Assembly: GCA_015350385.1 (NCBI GenBank)
Contig: WNKI01000003.1
Location: 1,645,730 to 1,709,729, forward strand
DNA: 64,000 bases
Source: Aculops lycopersici
Taxonomy: Eukaryota; Arthropoda; Arachnida; Trombidiformes; Eriophyidae
Direction of reading: 5' to 3'
Shown: piece by piece, positions 29,657 to 39,444 of the stretch
How the letters are laid out: each line of letters begins with the position of its first letter
Position numbering within the stretch: the stretch's first letter is position 1
The notes under the pieces: generated by a model
The model's input: the letters and a program-made list of their open reading frames with translations, nothing else
What the model was told of the DNA's origin: nothing
Database searches by the model: none
Program-made: the position numbers and the translations under genes

Positions 29657-30664
29657 ATGGGCATCTCGTCCGACCAGCTAATTGAAATTTTAATCAGAAT
29701 CGCTAAGAAAGAGCCGGTCCGTCAGATTGCGCAACAGTTCAACTGTCATGTTTCAACTATCTATCGTCGCGTCCAAATCTATCGTGAAACCAAACGAACA
29801 GGGAGGAAAAAGTCAACACGAACCAAAAAACTAAGCCTAGCACAAGAGACTAACATTGTAAATCTGTGGAAGTCCAATCCATTCCTCACGGCGGAGGAGA
29901 TAAAATTCCGGTTGCGGCTGCAGGTTTGCAGTCGCACTGTTGACAAGTGCCTCCGACTCCGAGGCATCAATCGCCGAGTCTCAGCTAGAAAGTTCTTGAT
30001 AAATGAAGCCAACAAAGAGCTGCGACTACAGGTTGCTATCCGGCGGTCATATTGGCCGCAAGCGTATTGGAACAAGATTGTGTTCACTGACGAATCCGGA
30101 TGTGACAACTCAGGTTACCAAAGGCGACATGTCTATCGCAAGCGAGGGGACAGATTCAATAATGATTTCATCTATCATCATCACAACAAAACCGGACGAC
30201 TCAACTACTTCTCATGGGTTTCAATTAATGGAGTTGGTCAGCTTTACTTCTATGAGAGAATGGATCAGATTCTTTATTGTGAGATTGTAACTGACATGGT
30301 CCAAAAATTGAGACGTGAATTTGGTCACGATGACTTTTTGATAATTCACGACAATGCAAAATTTTCTGACTCTAACTATACAGTTCGCTTCATGAGGCAA
30401 CGCGATCTCAGTCGCTATTTTGTTAGAATCCCTCCATATTCACCGGATATGAATATTATTGAAAATATGTGGGCCATTTTGAAATCACTACTCAAAGAAC
30501 ATTGTTTCACTTATGGCCAGACCCAATTTGGCGCCCCATTCCGCCGTTTGGCCGAGAGAAAGTGGCGACAGATACCACAAATTACAATCGATAACTTGTA
30601 TACATCACTTAACACCAGAATGAGAAAGATAGTCGAAGCTAGAGGTGCTTCAACCAAATACTAA
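29657..30664 (+). CDS. Transposase, DDE superfamily (DD36E)
   Basis: Cuts and pastes the surrounding element. It has 335 residues, full length for the superfamily. N-terminal paired-like helix-turn-helix DNA-binding region at about 5-110: a first HTH with QIAQQFNCHVSTIYRR, a basic GRKK linker and a second HTH around TAEEIKFRL. Catalytic domain: Asp145 in FTDES, Asp232 in IIHDNAKF, Glu269 in SPDMNIIENMW; 36 residues separate the second Asp from Glu. Classical Tc1 elements have 34. No frameshift or stop, so it may be active. A GTAAGT just upstream of the ATG is probably chance. Confidence 0.95.
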   Translation: MGISSDQLIEILIRIAKKEPVRQIAQQFNCHVSTIYRRVQIYRETKRTGRKKSTRTKKLSLAQETNIVNLWKSNPFLTAEEIKFRLRLQVCSRTVDKCLRLRGINRRVSARKFLINEANKELRLQVAIRRSYWPQAYWNKIVFTDESGCDNSGYQRRHVYRKRGDRFNNDFIYHHHNKTGRLNYFSWVSINGVGQLYFYERMDQILYCEIVTDMVQKLRREFGHDDFLIIHDNAKFSDSNYTVRFMRQRDLSRYFVRIPPYSPDMNIIENMWAILKSLLKEHCFTYGQTQFGAPFRRLAERKWRQIPQITIDNLYTSLNTRMRKIVEARGASTKY

Positions 30665-30730
30665 TCTATCTAATGTAATCGATGCTCACTTCAAACGTAG
30701 GCGCCATTGTGTAGTCGCTGCGTGCGCGAG

Positions 30731-30760
30731 AAATTCGCAAAATAAAATTCACCGACTGTA
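30731..30760 (-). repeat. Right terminal inverted repeat
   Basis: Exact complement of the left end, closing with CCGACTGTA; no mismatch across 30 bases. Confidence 0.93.
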
Positions 30761-30842
30761 GTCAAATACATGTATATCTCAATTATAAATATTAGTTGAA
30801 GTAACACACACATCCATATCCCTCATATAAACGCCACCAGGC

Positions 30843-31403
30843 ATGGCTAGTTTGATACGACACTATAGGAGATTATTGCACGAGAGGCCCTTTATAACTA
30901 ATGTTCTGACATCAAGCGCATTCATGACCATTGGCGACCTGACCTCCCAAAGTCTGATCCAACGAAGGGAAATAATTGATCTCCGCCAAACTGCAAGATT
31001 TGCGATCGCCGGGCTAATATTTGTCGGACCTGTGGCTAGGTCATGCCTTGTTGCAATAGACAAAGTATTCGGACCAACTAGCTCACTTGTAGTGTTGGCT
31101 AAAAAGTTATTTGTAGACCAACTAATGATAGCGCCATGTTTCATAATTGGCAACATAACCACATTAACATTGTTGCAACATGGAACATTCGACAAGGTGT
31201 CAGAAGAATTGAATAGGTCATATTTTAATATCCTCAAACTAAACTACACATTCTGGCCTTTCGTTCAAATGTGTAATTTCTATTTCATCCCATTAACTTA
31301 CCGGGTTCTATTCGGGTCATCATGTGCTTTAGCTTGGAACACAATATTTTCTTATAGATTATATAACAAAAGCTCACAAAATACTGCCGACGGGGAACTG
31401 TAA
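30843..31403 (+). CDS. Mpv17/PMP22 family inner-membrane protein
   Basis: Small four-span membrane protein of mitochondria or peroxisomes. It has 186 residues with hydrophobic segments at about 15-35, 52-72, 92-112 and 135-170. The family signature is seen as FWPFVQMCNFYFIPLTYRV and then ALAWNTIFSY; an early GDLTSQ also matches. Known members affect mitochondrial DNA upkeep or membrane conductance. Whether this is MPV17 itself or an MPV17-like/PXMP2 paralogue I cannot say. Convergent with PGAP1, 220 nt apart. Confidence 0.85.
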   Translation: MASLIRHYRRLLHERPFITNVLTSSAFMTIGDLTSQSLIQRREIIDLRQTARFAIAGLIFVGPVARSCLVAIDKVFGPTSSLVVLAKKLFVDQLMIAPCFIIGNITTLTLLQHGTFDKVSEELNRSYFNILKLNYTFWPFVQMCNFYFIPLTYRVLFGSSCALAWNTIFSYRLYNKSSQNTADGEL

Positions 31404-31623
31404 TAGATGTTAGCTGTGATAGTATAAACCCTGGTAATCAGAAAAAGATAGGATAAGGATTTATGGTCTCCTTACTATTCGCAATGTTTGGACTGAGGTT
31501 ATCAAAGTAACTGTGTGTAATAGAAAGTGACTACACCTTACAAAACAATATATATAATCAAATAACCATAAAACTAGTTTATATTACTTTGATGGTTGCT
31601 TGCAAGAATATGTCGACATTAGT

Positions 31624-34572
31624 TCAACTATGCGCCTTGCTAAAGAGAAAGCACTCTACCCAAATTAGGACAATCATTGAGGTTAAGTTCATGTATCTTA
31701 TATCGATTGATGTTAGTGCAATAGGTGCCAAGCAACCCAAATGCAAAATCATCATGAGGTACGATGTTCCCTGGGTCTTGATTTTATCCAGTGTGTAATC
31801 CTTGGCACTAGATTCAGTTATATATCCATCTAGTTTGTCACTCAAAAGCTTAACTAGAATTAGTGAAGTGGCTGAAATAAGTGCGAACACATCCACATGG
31901 TCAAATGAAAGACTAATTTTAGTGGGGTCCATTGGTCCCGTGTCCAGTTTTACAAGAGCTGATGGTATGTTCGCGATCAGAGCAAAAATACCCAGAACTC
32001 CTATTTGTTTAATGAGCTCTTTGACGCGATTAGCGAGCATCCGTCTCTGTTGTTGAACGTCACTGGTAACTTCCTTGACTTTTTTCAAATGGCTATTTGT
32101 TGAATGATTCTTCGTTACCTGTTCTGCTACGCCACATTGATCTAATATAACAATTTTGCATGTTATGAACATCAGTTGGGCCACTGATGTGAAAGCCTTG
32201 GAAAAGAGAACACTTCCGGCCAATATGGCAAATATCACTGGCCATTCAAGATCCAGCTTCCTAACTTTTTTGCTTCTGTCATTGCTTACAGTTTCAACTA
32301 TAGTTTTCTTTTTTGCAGCTATTCTAGTGCTGATTCTAGAGAGGGAGTTGTAGGTTATGGTGGCCAAGTCAGTCATTCTATCTAGTGAAAATCTCAATAA
32401 AGCCACTGTACCCACGCAGAGAAAACAGATAAGTAGCATCACATTAAACTCGTCCGTTTTGTTTGTATAGTCGCCGAATCCTTCAAAACTTGTAAGTGAG
32501 GGAGATGTGTAAATGAGTATAAATCCTGAAATGTTTATAAATATTCCGAGTAGTCTGCGATATCTTGAATCTTGCTCAAATGATTTGAATAATCTTAATG
32601 ATCTTCTGATAATAGATGTGTAAGAGAAGTATGTCGCACAAACAAGGATATTATCCAAGTTTCTCTGTATCACATTAACCACAAGGTCTAAGAGGCTGAG
32701 TTCGATTGAAATACTGTTCTCACATGTTCCATCAATATAGAGATCGAGGTGAAAAGATTTATCCACATCCGGTTGAGTCACCGTCCATAGATTCGAATGT
32801 GCACTAATCTTGACATCAATAAATGTTGAATTTTGATGGATAGGTGGATAGAAGCTCTCGATCAGGTAATTGCTTTGGAAGAACAGAATTCTTGCTTCAC
32901 TTGTACCTTCGATTGATTGACAATTCCGAGATTCGTACCTGAGATTGTAAATTTGAGTTTTATGTCGAAGATTTTGCAATCTACACCTATGATAAGCAGC
33001 GGGTGAGGTTCCATCGTCTTTAAAATTCATAATGAATTTATGGAACGGTCTTTTGATTAAATATTCCCATAAAGTGGGTATGTACATATCACAGTCGTTC
33101 GATGCGCCAAGTCCTTGAAAGATGATCGCTTCCGGTAATGTAATTTGTTGAACGCTTTGTGTGCTCTTGCCGATACCTTCAAAGTCAATTGCAATTGATT
33201 CAATATCTGCATGGTCTTTCATTTTGATTTTGATTGCAGTCTTTTTTGTCTCGAAACGTCGCGTTGGTAATGAACGAGCGAAGTTCATCAAGTCTATCCG
33301 GCCACAGCACTTGACTTGCTTATCATCCGAAGGATACTCCATTTTGGAGCATCCATATATGCTGTTTGGCTTGAGTTTCCCAAGATGATCCACTTGTATC
33401 ACTAGCATATCTAGTTTCTGTGTTTGAGCCACTCTAAGGTCTAATATTATCACGTTGTCACTCATTTCAGATCGATAGGTAATATAAGTCTTATTAAATG
33501 TATGAGTTTTGTATGGTTTTTCTATAATCCAGTCTTTGGGTATCACAGATTTGTTCTCTTCACGAGACACTTCCATTTCGGTCAGAAGGATTTCTTTGAG
33601 TATTTTCAAAGTTGTTCGTTTATCTTTGATTAGGTGAGTATATCTTTTATCCATCAAACTTGACAACAGATGGGCAAGCTTGTAAATTAACTCCTTACAC
33701 CAGGTGACAGAAACATGATCACTCGATAACCAGACATCCTTAATAGAATTTGTGCTGACAGATAAGTCAAAAGTTTTATCAATCGATAGATGCATCGGTA
33801 CCAGATGATCTGATCTGCCTCCATTGATGGATAAAGATAGAGTGTTCAATTTGATGTTGTTAATATTTTTTGTCCAATACTTTTGTGTCTGAGAATATAG
33901 ATCTCTCATTTTACTATCGAAGTTGAGATAGGGACTTGTTAGGGGACTTGCTAGACTTATTAGTAAAGGCACTGAGTTTGGATTGAAGCTCTTTCGAGAG
34001 AATAAGGCTTTAGATATGAACCCACCAACCGAGTGACCGATGAGTATAACTCCATTAGTTTCACTTGGATGCATTTGAATGACTTCATTGAGAGATTGGT
34101 GTAAAAAAGATATTTGCTCCTCAATAAGTTCCCCATCAATACCAGAAAATTGTCCGCGAAAGTCGATAGTGTAAAAGATGAATTTATAAGCATCTAGAGA
34201 TTGTAGTTGGAGTCGTATACAAGTGGACGCAATACTCCTCACTTGTTGATAGCTTCCTGCGTTACCTGGTACAAATATAACAGGCATCGAATCCCTAAAG
34301 TCTGTTCGCATACCTGATCCAAACTCTGGAAACCCGAATTCACTATACACAAAGAGCTTATATTCTTTCTCAACTTTGAGTTGGCGCCTTTTCTTTGGCC
34401 CCAGATTTTGGTAAGCCTTCTGGGATTCAGTCACAGGTATTGGTATAAATTTTGGCGGTTCCATCATGAATGTCATCTGGCACTGGTTGTCCGTCGGTTC
34501 AAAGACGTACCAGATAACAATGTAGCCGGTGGCCATAACAATCGCAAGATTTAGCCAAAAGTTCATCTTCAC
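31624..34572 (-). CDS. PGAP1: GPI inositol-deacylase
   Basis: ER membrane enzyme removing the acyl chain from inositol of new GPI-anchored proteins. Single 982-residue ORF (human about 922). One N-terminal membrane anchor (residues 5-22), then the lipase domain: VIFVPGNAGSYQQVRSIA, DFRGQFSG, and the nucleophile elbow GHSVGG with Ser181. A lumenal region follows, then C-terminal hydrophobic spans (from about residue 690 on). It acts on the anchor class that the alkaline phosphatase of this window may carry, but the two loci are not near enough to imply more. Confidence 0.92.
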   Translation of the reverse strand: MKMNFWLNLAIVMATGYIVIWYVFEPTDNQCQMTFMMEPPKFIPIPVTESQKAYQNLGPKKRRQLKVEKEYKLFVYSEFGFPEFGSGMRTDFRDSMPVIFVPGNAGSYQQVRSIASTCIRLQLQSLDAYKFIFYTIDFRGQFSGIDGELIEEQISFLHQSLNEVIQMHPSETNGVILIGHSVGGFISKALFSRKSFNPNSVPLLISLASPLTSPYLNFDSKMRDLYSQTQKYWTKNINNIKLNTLSLSINGGRSDHLVPMHLSIDKTFDLSVSTNSIKDVWLSSDHVSVTWCKELIYKLAHLLSSLMDKRYTHLIKDKRTTLKILKEILLTEMEVSREENKSVIPKDWIIEKPYKTHTFNKTYITYRSEMSDNVIILDLRVAQTQKLDMLVIQVDHLGKLKPNSIYGCSKMEYPSDDKQVKCCGRIDLMNFARSLPTRRFETKKTAIKIKMKDHADIESIAIDFEGIGKSTQSVQQITLPEAIIFQGLGASNDCDMYIPTLWEYLIKRPFHKFIMNFKDDGTSPAAYHRCRLQNLRHKTQIYNLRYESRNCQSIEGTSEARILFFQSNYLIESFYPPIHQNSTFIDVKISAHSNLWTVTQPDVDKSFHLDLYIDGTCENSISIELSLLDLVVNVIQRNLDNILVCATYFSYTSIIRRSLRLFKSFEQDSRYRRLLGIFINISGFILIYTSPSLTSFEGFGDYTNKTDEFNVMLLICFLCVGTVALLRFSLDRMTDLATITYNSLSRISTRIAAKKKTIVETVSNDRSKKVRKLDLEWPVIFAILAGSVLFSKAFTSVAQLMFITCKIVILDQCGVAEQVTKNHSTNSHLKKVKEVTSDVQQQRRMLANRVKELIKQIGVLGIFALIANIPSALVKLDTGPMDPTKISLSFDHVDVFALISATSLILVKLLSDKLDGYITESSAKDYTLDKIKTQGTSYLMMILHLGCLAPIALTSIDIRYMNLTSMIVLIWVECFLFSKAHS

Positions 34573-36101
34573 GAGTTTTGTTATGGCCGTGAAAAACTTC
34601 TTGGGTAGATTCTAATTATCAATATGAGCATTTACTACCATTTGACAGCTTATAATATCAGTGCATTGGATGTGAATCTTTTCTTAAGATAATGGTGCTG
34701 ATAGTTGAATGTTTCAAATTAATAAAGTAAATAATAATAAGAATGGATATTCTCACACTACATGATGCAAAACTGAATACAAAATCTCAACAATGCCCAA
34801 ACATTCGAGCTTATTCTTGAGAATCTCGCTCGTCCTGACCTGCAAAATAACATTGAATTTGAAAACACGCTCATCGAACAGCTGGACACCTTTTTGGCTT
34901 ACGTGTTTGACAACGAGGATTTCAGCGGTGTATCGAACTGCACACATATCCTGAATGAGTGATTGGATGCAGGTGAATGTCCATCCATTATGTAATTGGA
35001 TGGATTCAATGACTCAAAACGCAATTCAATCTTTAACAATAAATTTACCTACTAAACGAGCGGATAACACTCGGGTCAGCTGGTAAAACTTGAGCGTCCA
35101 TTCCCTTCCGTAAATATGAAATACTCGCTCTTTAATGTATCCATCTGCCTAGAAAACAACTGCCTTTGTGTTACCTCGACTTGAATGCGCATCTGTTGAT
35201 CGCACGCAACGATGAACCAGATGTTCCCTTCCCTTTGGATCTTTATCCTCCCCTCTTTTACCTGCCTGTTATCCTGTCCGCTTCGGGGCTTCATCTCCGA
35301 CAAAGCTCTTGGTTGAATTGTAGTGACGGTGGTTACGTTGCTGGTAGACTTGCGTAACCACCAGTTCAGTCTGGTTCATTGGCCTCCATGTCTCTAGCAC
35401 GTCAGTGCAATGGCTCCAACAATTTTATCGATTGAAGAGCATGGCAACACCTCTGTCTCTCCAAGGCCAACCATCTGTCGACTTAAACTAGGCCAACCGA
35501 TGGGGATTGCGCAACATATTTTGCAAACTGGTGGTAGCTAACGGACTCATTTCCTGTCAAAGCGGAAACTTAACCAGACTTTTTGAGTGGGAAGGTTTAA
35601 GTTTGGTGTTAGAAGTGTTGAATTTGTTGCCTCCTCTGGGCTAGAAGTGTTAAAACTCCCCCGCCATTTTCAGTTTGGTAACCTAAATTTGAAAAATATT
35701 TTGCCTCATTCCCGTTGGGCTCGTGCAAGAGGTGAAAAGGAGGGGGAAACAGAGCGTAAAACTAAACTTTGATTCCCCCTGTGCACCATGGATCTCTCAG
35801 TACCATGTATTTCTCAACTAGAGGTTACGCAACGGAAGCATGCATATCCTGGCAACTTGTAGAATGCAAGAAACTCCCAACCCAATGGAGATGGCTCGCA
35901 GAATCGAATACGCACAGAGGCTTCTAGAAATCTGACTCTATCACATTTAGGGTAGCCAGATCCTTACGGCTTACGGGATGAGGCTAGAACTGTCACGCTA
36001 ATTCGATATCTAAATTGCAACAATCAAACCAAATCAAACAAATGAAAGATCAGAATTGACTGACAAACATTTAATAAATCATCAATCGATCAACCTTCCG
36101 G
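34573..36101. other. Region upstream of PGAP1
   Basis: Holds the unresolved pieces above and a perfect 10-bp inverted repeat GGTGGTTACG/CGTAACCACC at about 35328-35362 (15-base loop). 35370-36100 shows nothing I can support. Confidence 0.35.
34753..35175 (-). other. Possible spliced minus-strand gene, unresolved
   Basis: Several short open pieces on the minus strand are bounded by splice-like sites: a frame read down from 35303, an open piece at 35148-35049 starting after ttttctag and ending at GTAAAT, and a 3' piece at 34947-34753 reading like a folded protein (around RYTAEILVVKH and LECLGIVEIL) to a stop. The order resembles the C-terminal half of Mediator subunit 18, only weakly. The first intron would be just 26 nt, which speaks against this model. 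Confidence 0.25.
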
Positions 36102-36560
36102 GTTAACAAGTGGAAGCCTTTCTATGCATATCATCGGGCGAGTACATGATAGTTAAAATTACACTTGTAATTGATGCATTCTTCTCGGACTCAGGTTTTA
36201 ATTGGAAAATATTTGTAACATCTATCCTACCAAAGATTAGCCTTAGATTTTTCTTGAACGTATTTTTAGAGTGTTTCATAAGTTTCTTCGAACTTCAGCC
36301 TATTCAAGGATTTTTCCGGTGATTGGCCCCTTCAGGTATCCAGTAATGATGACCAATGCCGACTCATTGATCTTTCTTTCAATGAGACCATTCAATGAAG
36401 TTTTTCACGATATCTACTTGTTCACTCTCAATCTCCAAATTTGGTCTTTGGTAGTCGTCTTTAAGCATACTAGTGTCACAAAGTCAGGCGCCCTCACCAA
36501 GATCCACCTGTTGGGTTAACTCGTCGAAATGTAAAGGCAAATTTTTTCGCTACAACAGGA
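36102..36560 (-). pseudogene. Unidentified gene remnant, copy A
   Basis: Protein-like blocks on the minus strand in changing frames: KFAFTFRRVN, then SMLKDDYQRPNLEIESE, then ALVIITGYLKGPITG, then a 60-codon open stretch containing LRLIFGRIDVTNIFQ and TSVILTIMYSPDDMH to a stop at about 36102. Stops and frame changes between the blocks mean decay or short unrecognised introns. Family unknown. The first blocks recur in copy B at 39141-39330, so this is the left member of the tandem duplication and the only one with the 3' part. Confidence 0.45.
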
Positions 36561-36691
36561 TATATCTATTCAAAAATTCCTATGACATGTTGATTTAACA
36601 ATAAAGTCAAGAGAGAATAGAATAATGCCAATATTGCGACGCGAGTGTTGCGAGATCATTATACATGATTTATTAGAGTGTTTGAAGAAAT

Positions 36692-38389
36692 TTAATTGAC
36701 TCCATTAAAATTGGCTCTAACTACAAAGGCAGAGTTGAAACATTTTAGTGGCGCATTCTGAGACAAGCGGAAGTAGCCAGTCTCGCCCCATTGATCTCCA
36801 TATGAGTTCTTTAAAAGCCAAAAATATTCACCATCTTCCTTGCCGATTCCAACCAATAGCATAGCGTGAGTCATGTCCATGACACAATCCATTCCAGAGT
36901 GGATACCACCACCGTAGTAAAGGAAATCAGTTGGCATGTTGATACCTACAATCAGTGGACCTTTGGTAATCCAATTGTACCAGGCTTCAATTCTACCCAA
37001 GCGCACCCATCTTCTAATCGTTGGTCGTAGGTAAGCGACGGACTTTTTATCTTTAACCCTCTCAGATGGACACTCGTTCTCTTTACCAGAATAAGGATAT
37101 ATTGTGTCCAATTCAAGACCGAAGTCATTAATGAACTCGCCAACTGCGGTTATTCTACCACCTTGGCAACCATTCAACCCCGACTTCTTTCCACAATCAA
37201 CCAGATACTGTGGACTAAAGTTGGTTAGCTTCTTTGTTTCCATGCAATGGAGGAACTCCATCATTGCCATGGAGGCAAAGGCGTAGCATGAGTCACATTT
37301 GCCCTGAGTTTTGGGTGCCGTAATGCAACCTTTCACACGCCAATCAAACAAATATTTCAATCCTTTCTCAATGGGAGCTCTTTCCCGCTTCTTCGGCTTC
37401 TCTCTATCAGTTGGGATATCGTCTTCAAGAATTGATTGGACATCCTTTCCTATTGAGTCAAAAATGAACTTGGCTCCTTCAATGAATTTAGCTATCGTTA
37501 TCGATGGCCTTTCCTCATCGTCCAAATCGTCGAAGCCCATATCATAACCCGAAGCGAGGAATGGATCATCCATATCAAAATACATGGCTCCCATCGTCTT
37601 TCTATCATGATTTTCTCTATTATTATTGTCCCAAATCGAGTCTCGAGAGAAGCCATAACTCATAAGTTGACTTTTGTCGTAGTTTTTATTGTCCGACTTA
37701 ACGATAGGAGAAAACTTGACTCCACTTCTCTTGGCCGCAGCCTTCAATCTAGCCTCATACTTCTTCTTGGCCTTCGACGATGCACTTCCGCTTGGCTCAA
37801 CAATCGAGGCAATCTTCTTGGCAACATCCGGGTTGCTCTTCAGTACATTTACAAAAGCTTTGGGATCAGTTATTCTACCTGAGCCCAAAGTTTCATCCAG
37901 AGTCTTTGATAGCCTCTCGCCTAAAGCATCCGATTCATCAACTAAACCTGCTTGACTTTCAAGCTCCTTGTTACGCTCATTCATCTCCTTATATCTACTA
38001 GCGGGCAAATTGGGGTGCTCCTTCGCCCCTTGGACAGGTTTAAAGTCAGTGTCCTTAGATTTTGAGCCCTTATATTCCTCCAACTCCTCAGGCGTCAGAT
38101 CGGTGAACTCGTTTTGTTTCAAAAAGTATTTTGCGCTATTTGCCTTATAGAGGACATTGTGCTTGAAGATGTTCATTGTTCTACTTATAAACAATTTGAA
38201 CTTTCTTATGGCCTCCATGTGAGTGTAATTTTTATTGAATCGCTCGAGATAATTTTTATATTCGAAAATTGGTGGCAGCTCATTGCTACTATCATCTGAT
38301 TTACTCTCTTCTCCAGTGACAACCGAGTTGGCCAGACAGCAGAGTAGAGTGACCAACGCGATGGTCTCGAAGATTTGGAGATTTCTCAT
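36692..38389 (-). CDS. Papain-family cysteine protease with I29 prodomain, copy A
   Basis: Secreted or lysosomal cathepsin-like protease, 565 residues against 320-350 usual for the family. Signal peptide 1-25. I29 inhibitor prodomain at about 41-107, with FEYKNYLERFNKNY, the ERFNIN-like helix and NEFTDLTPEE. Residues about 110-335 are an extra charged, Lys/Ser/Asp-rich segment not in common cathepsins. It ends in the basic KPKKRERAP, a plausible cleavage site. Catalytic domain 343-565: Gln362, nucleophile Cys368 in GKCDSCYAF, His508 in THAMLLVG, Asn528 in KNSYGDQWG. The Trp after the catalytic Cys, usual in papains, is Tyr. All catalytic residues are present, so activity is expected. Minus-strand poly-A signal at 36668-36673. 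Confidence 0.92.
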   Translation of the reverse strand: MRNLQIFETIALVTLLCCLANSVVTGEESKSDDSSNELPPIFEYKNYLERFNKNYTHMEAIRKFKLFISRTMNIFKHNVLYKANSAKYFLKQNEFTDLTPEELEEYKGSKSKDTDFKPVQGAKEHPNLPASRYKEMNERNKELESQAGLVDESDALGERLSKTLDETLGSGRITDPKAFVNVLKSNPDVAKKIASIVEPSGSASSKAKKKYEARLKAAAKRSGVKFSPIVKSDNKNYDKSQLMSYGFSRDSIWDNNNRENHDRKTMGAMYFDMDDPFLASGYDMGFDDLDDEERPSITIAKFIEGAKFIFDSIGKDVQSILEDDIPTDREKPKKRERAPIEKGLKYLFDWRVKGCITAPKTQGKCDSCYAFASMAMMEFLHCMETKKLTNFSPQYLVDCGKKSGLNGCQGGRITAVGEFINDFGLELDTIYPYSGKENECPSERVKDKKSVAYLRPTIRRWVRLGRIEAWYNWITKGPLIVGINMPTDFLYYGGGIHSGMDCVMDMTHAMLLVGIGKEDGEYFWLLKNSYGDQWGETGYFRLSQNAPLKCFNSAFVVRANFNGVN

Positions 38390-38617
38390 GATTGATAGTT
38401 TGTGATTTTAGTGAAGCGCTAAGTTTACGAACCAAATGACTTATGAAATCAAGCTTAGAGTCAGCCGGAACGCGTTGTCAAACCGAACACTCAGTATTCT
38501 ATCATAGAAAGATGCGTCGAAACCGGTGTTTTCTAAATATAGAAGTGTGGACGTGTGATGGAGAGAATGCTAATCGGGGTCTGAACACGGATGATTCTGG
38601 GCTCAAGCCCGGAATAT

Positions 38618-39140
38618 TCAGATTACTCCTCTAAAAACAGGCTTCTCATACTTATCGTCAAATTGATCAAGATATTTTGTATATAAACTTTCAAGTGAAG
38701 ACATCCGATGTATATAGTAGTCTGCTTGGATTTCATGCATTTGCAAAACTCTCAAGTCGTCCAAGTGCATCGGTCCTTCCTGGATTCGTGTAAGACTCGT
38801 AATACAACAGGGTACATGGAGCAAACGACTCAAGTGTGGCGGTAACAAAGAGGGACAGCAATGACCCTTTCCATAAATCTCAACCGTTATGAATGGCCTC
38901 TCGTAAGAGACAAGCTTGATTTCAGTAAATTCAACACCTCTCTTAGGGCCTCGGTATGGGTATTTCTGGGGCGCCTGTTCTTTAAACCGGCTATCAAATC
39001 TTACCTTGTTGTACATGTTCACTCTACATCTCAGAGATTCATTCTCAATCTCATATGGAAACCAAGAAGATAACCGTTCCAATTGTTGCACTTGCTTTAG
39101 GCTAGATAGGGCTTCCTCGATACTTTCGACATCAATACTT
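38618..39140 (-). pseudogene. Truncated TRUB2-like copy
   Basis: Matches the last 160 codons of the TRUB2-like gene at 41968-42490 with only about five base changes in the 474-base ORF. Homology stops sharply at 39140, where the duplication join lies. The uridine-binding N-terminal half is missing, and no start or promoter of its own is evident. Very likely non-functional. Confidence 0.85.
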
Positions 39141-39330
39141 CAAACTAGATCATTGAATGAAGTTTTTCCTTTTTTTACTTTGAACGACAACTCACTCTCA
39201 ATATCCAAATCTGGTCTTTGGTAGTCGTCCTCAAGCATACTAGTGTCGCAAAAATCGCCGAATCGAGCTCCACCTGCTTTGTTAACGAGTCGAAATTTAA
39301 CGGCAAATTTTACGCTGCAAAGGTATATTT
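39141..39330 (-). pseudogene. Unidentified gene remnant, copy B
   Basis: Minus-strand frame with KFAVKFRLVNKAGG and SMLEDDYQRPDLDIESE, alike to copy A but without its 3' part. It ends at the duplication join, so it cannot encode the full protein. It is open where copy A has stops. Confidence 0.45.
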
Positions 39331-39444
39331 CGATCTGTAAATTCTCATTAGTTTTTTTTTGACAACGAAGTCGAAAGAGAATAAACAACAAAAATATTGC
39401 GACAAGAGTGTTGTGAGGTTATTTTATTTTAGTGTTTGATTGCA

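Larger units (their letters stand above)
29275..30760 (+). mobile_element. Tc1/mariner-superfamily transposon, DD36E type
   Basis: DNA transposon of 1486 bp counting both TA target copies. The two ends are identical over 30 bases including TA (listed as repeats) and TA flanks both sides. It encodes one intact transposase. The element interrupts no recognisable gene; it sits between the GC-rich island and the MPV17-like gene. Perfect termini and an open transposase suggest recent insertion. DD36E spacing is known for one clade of the IS630-Tc1-mariner group; family placement beyond the spacing is inference. Confidence 0.93.
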
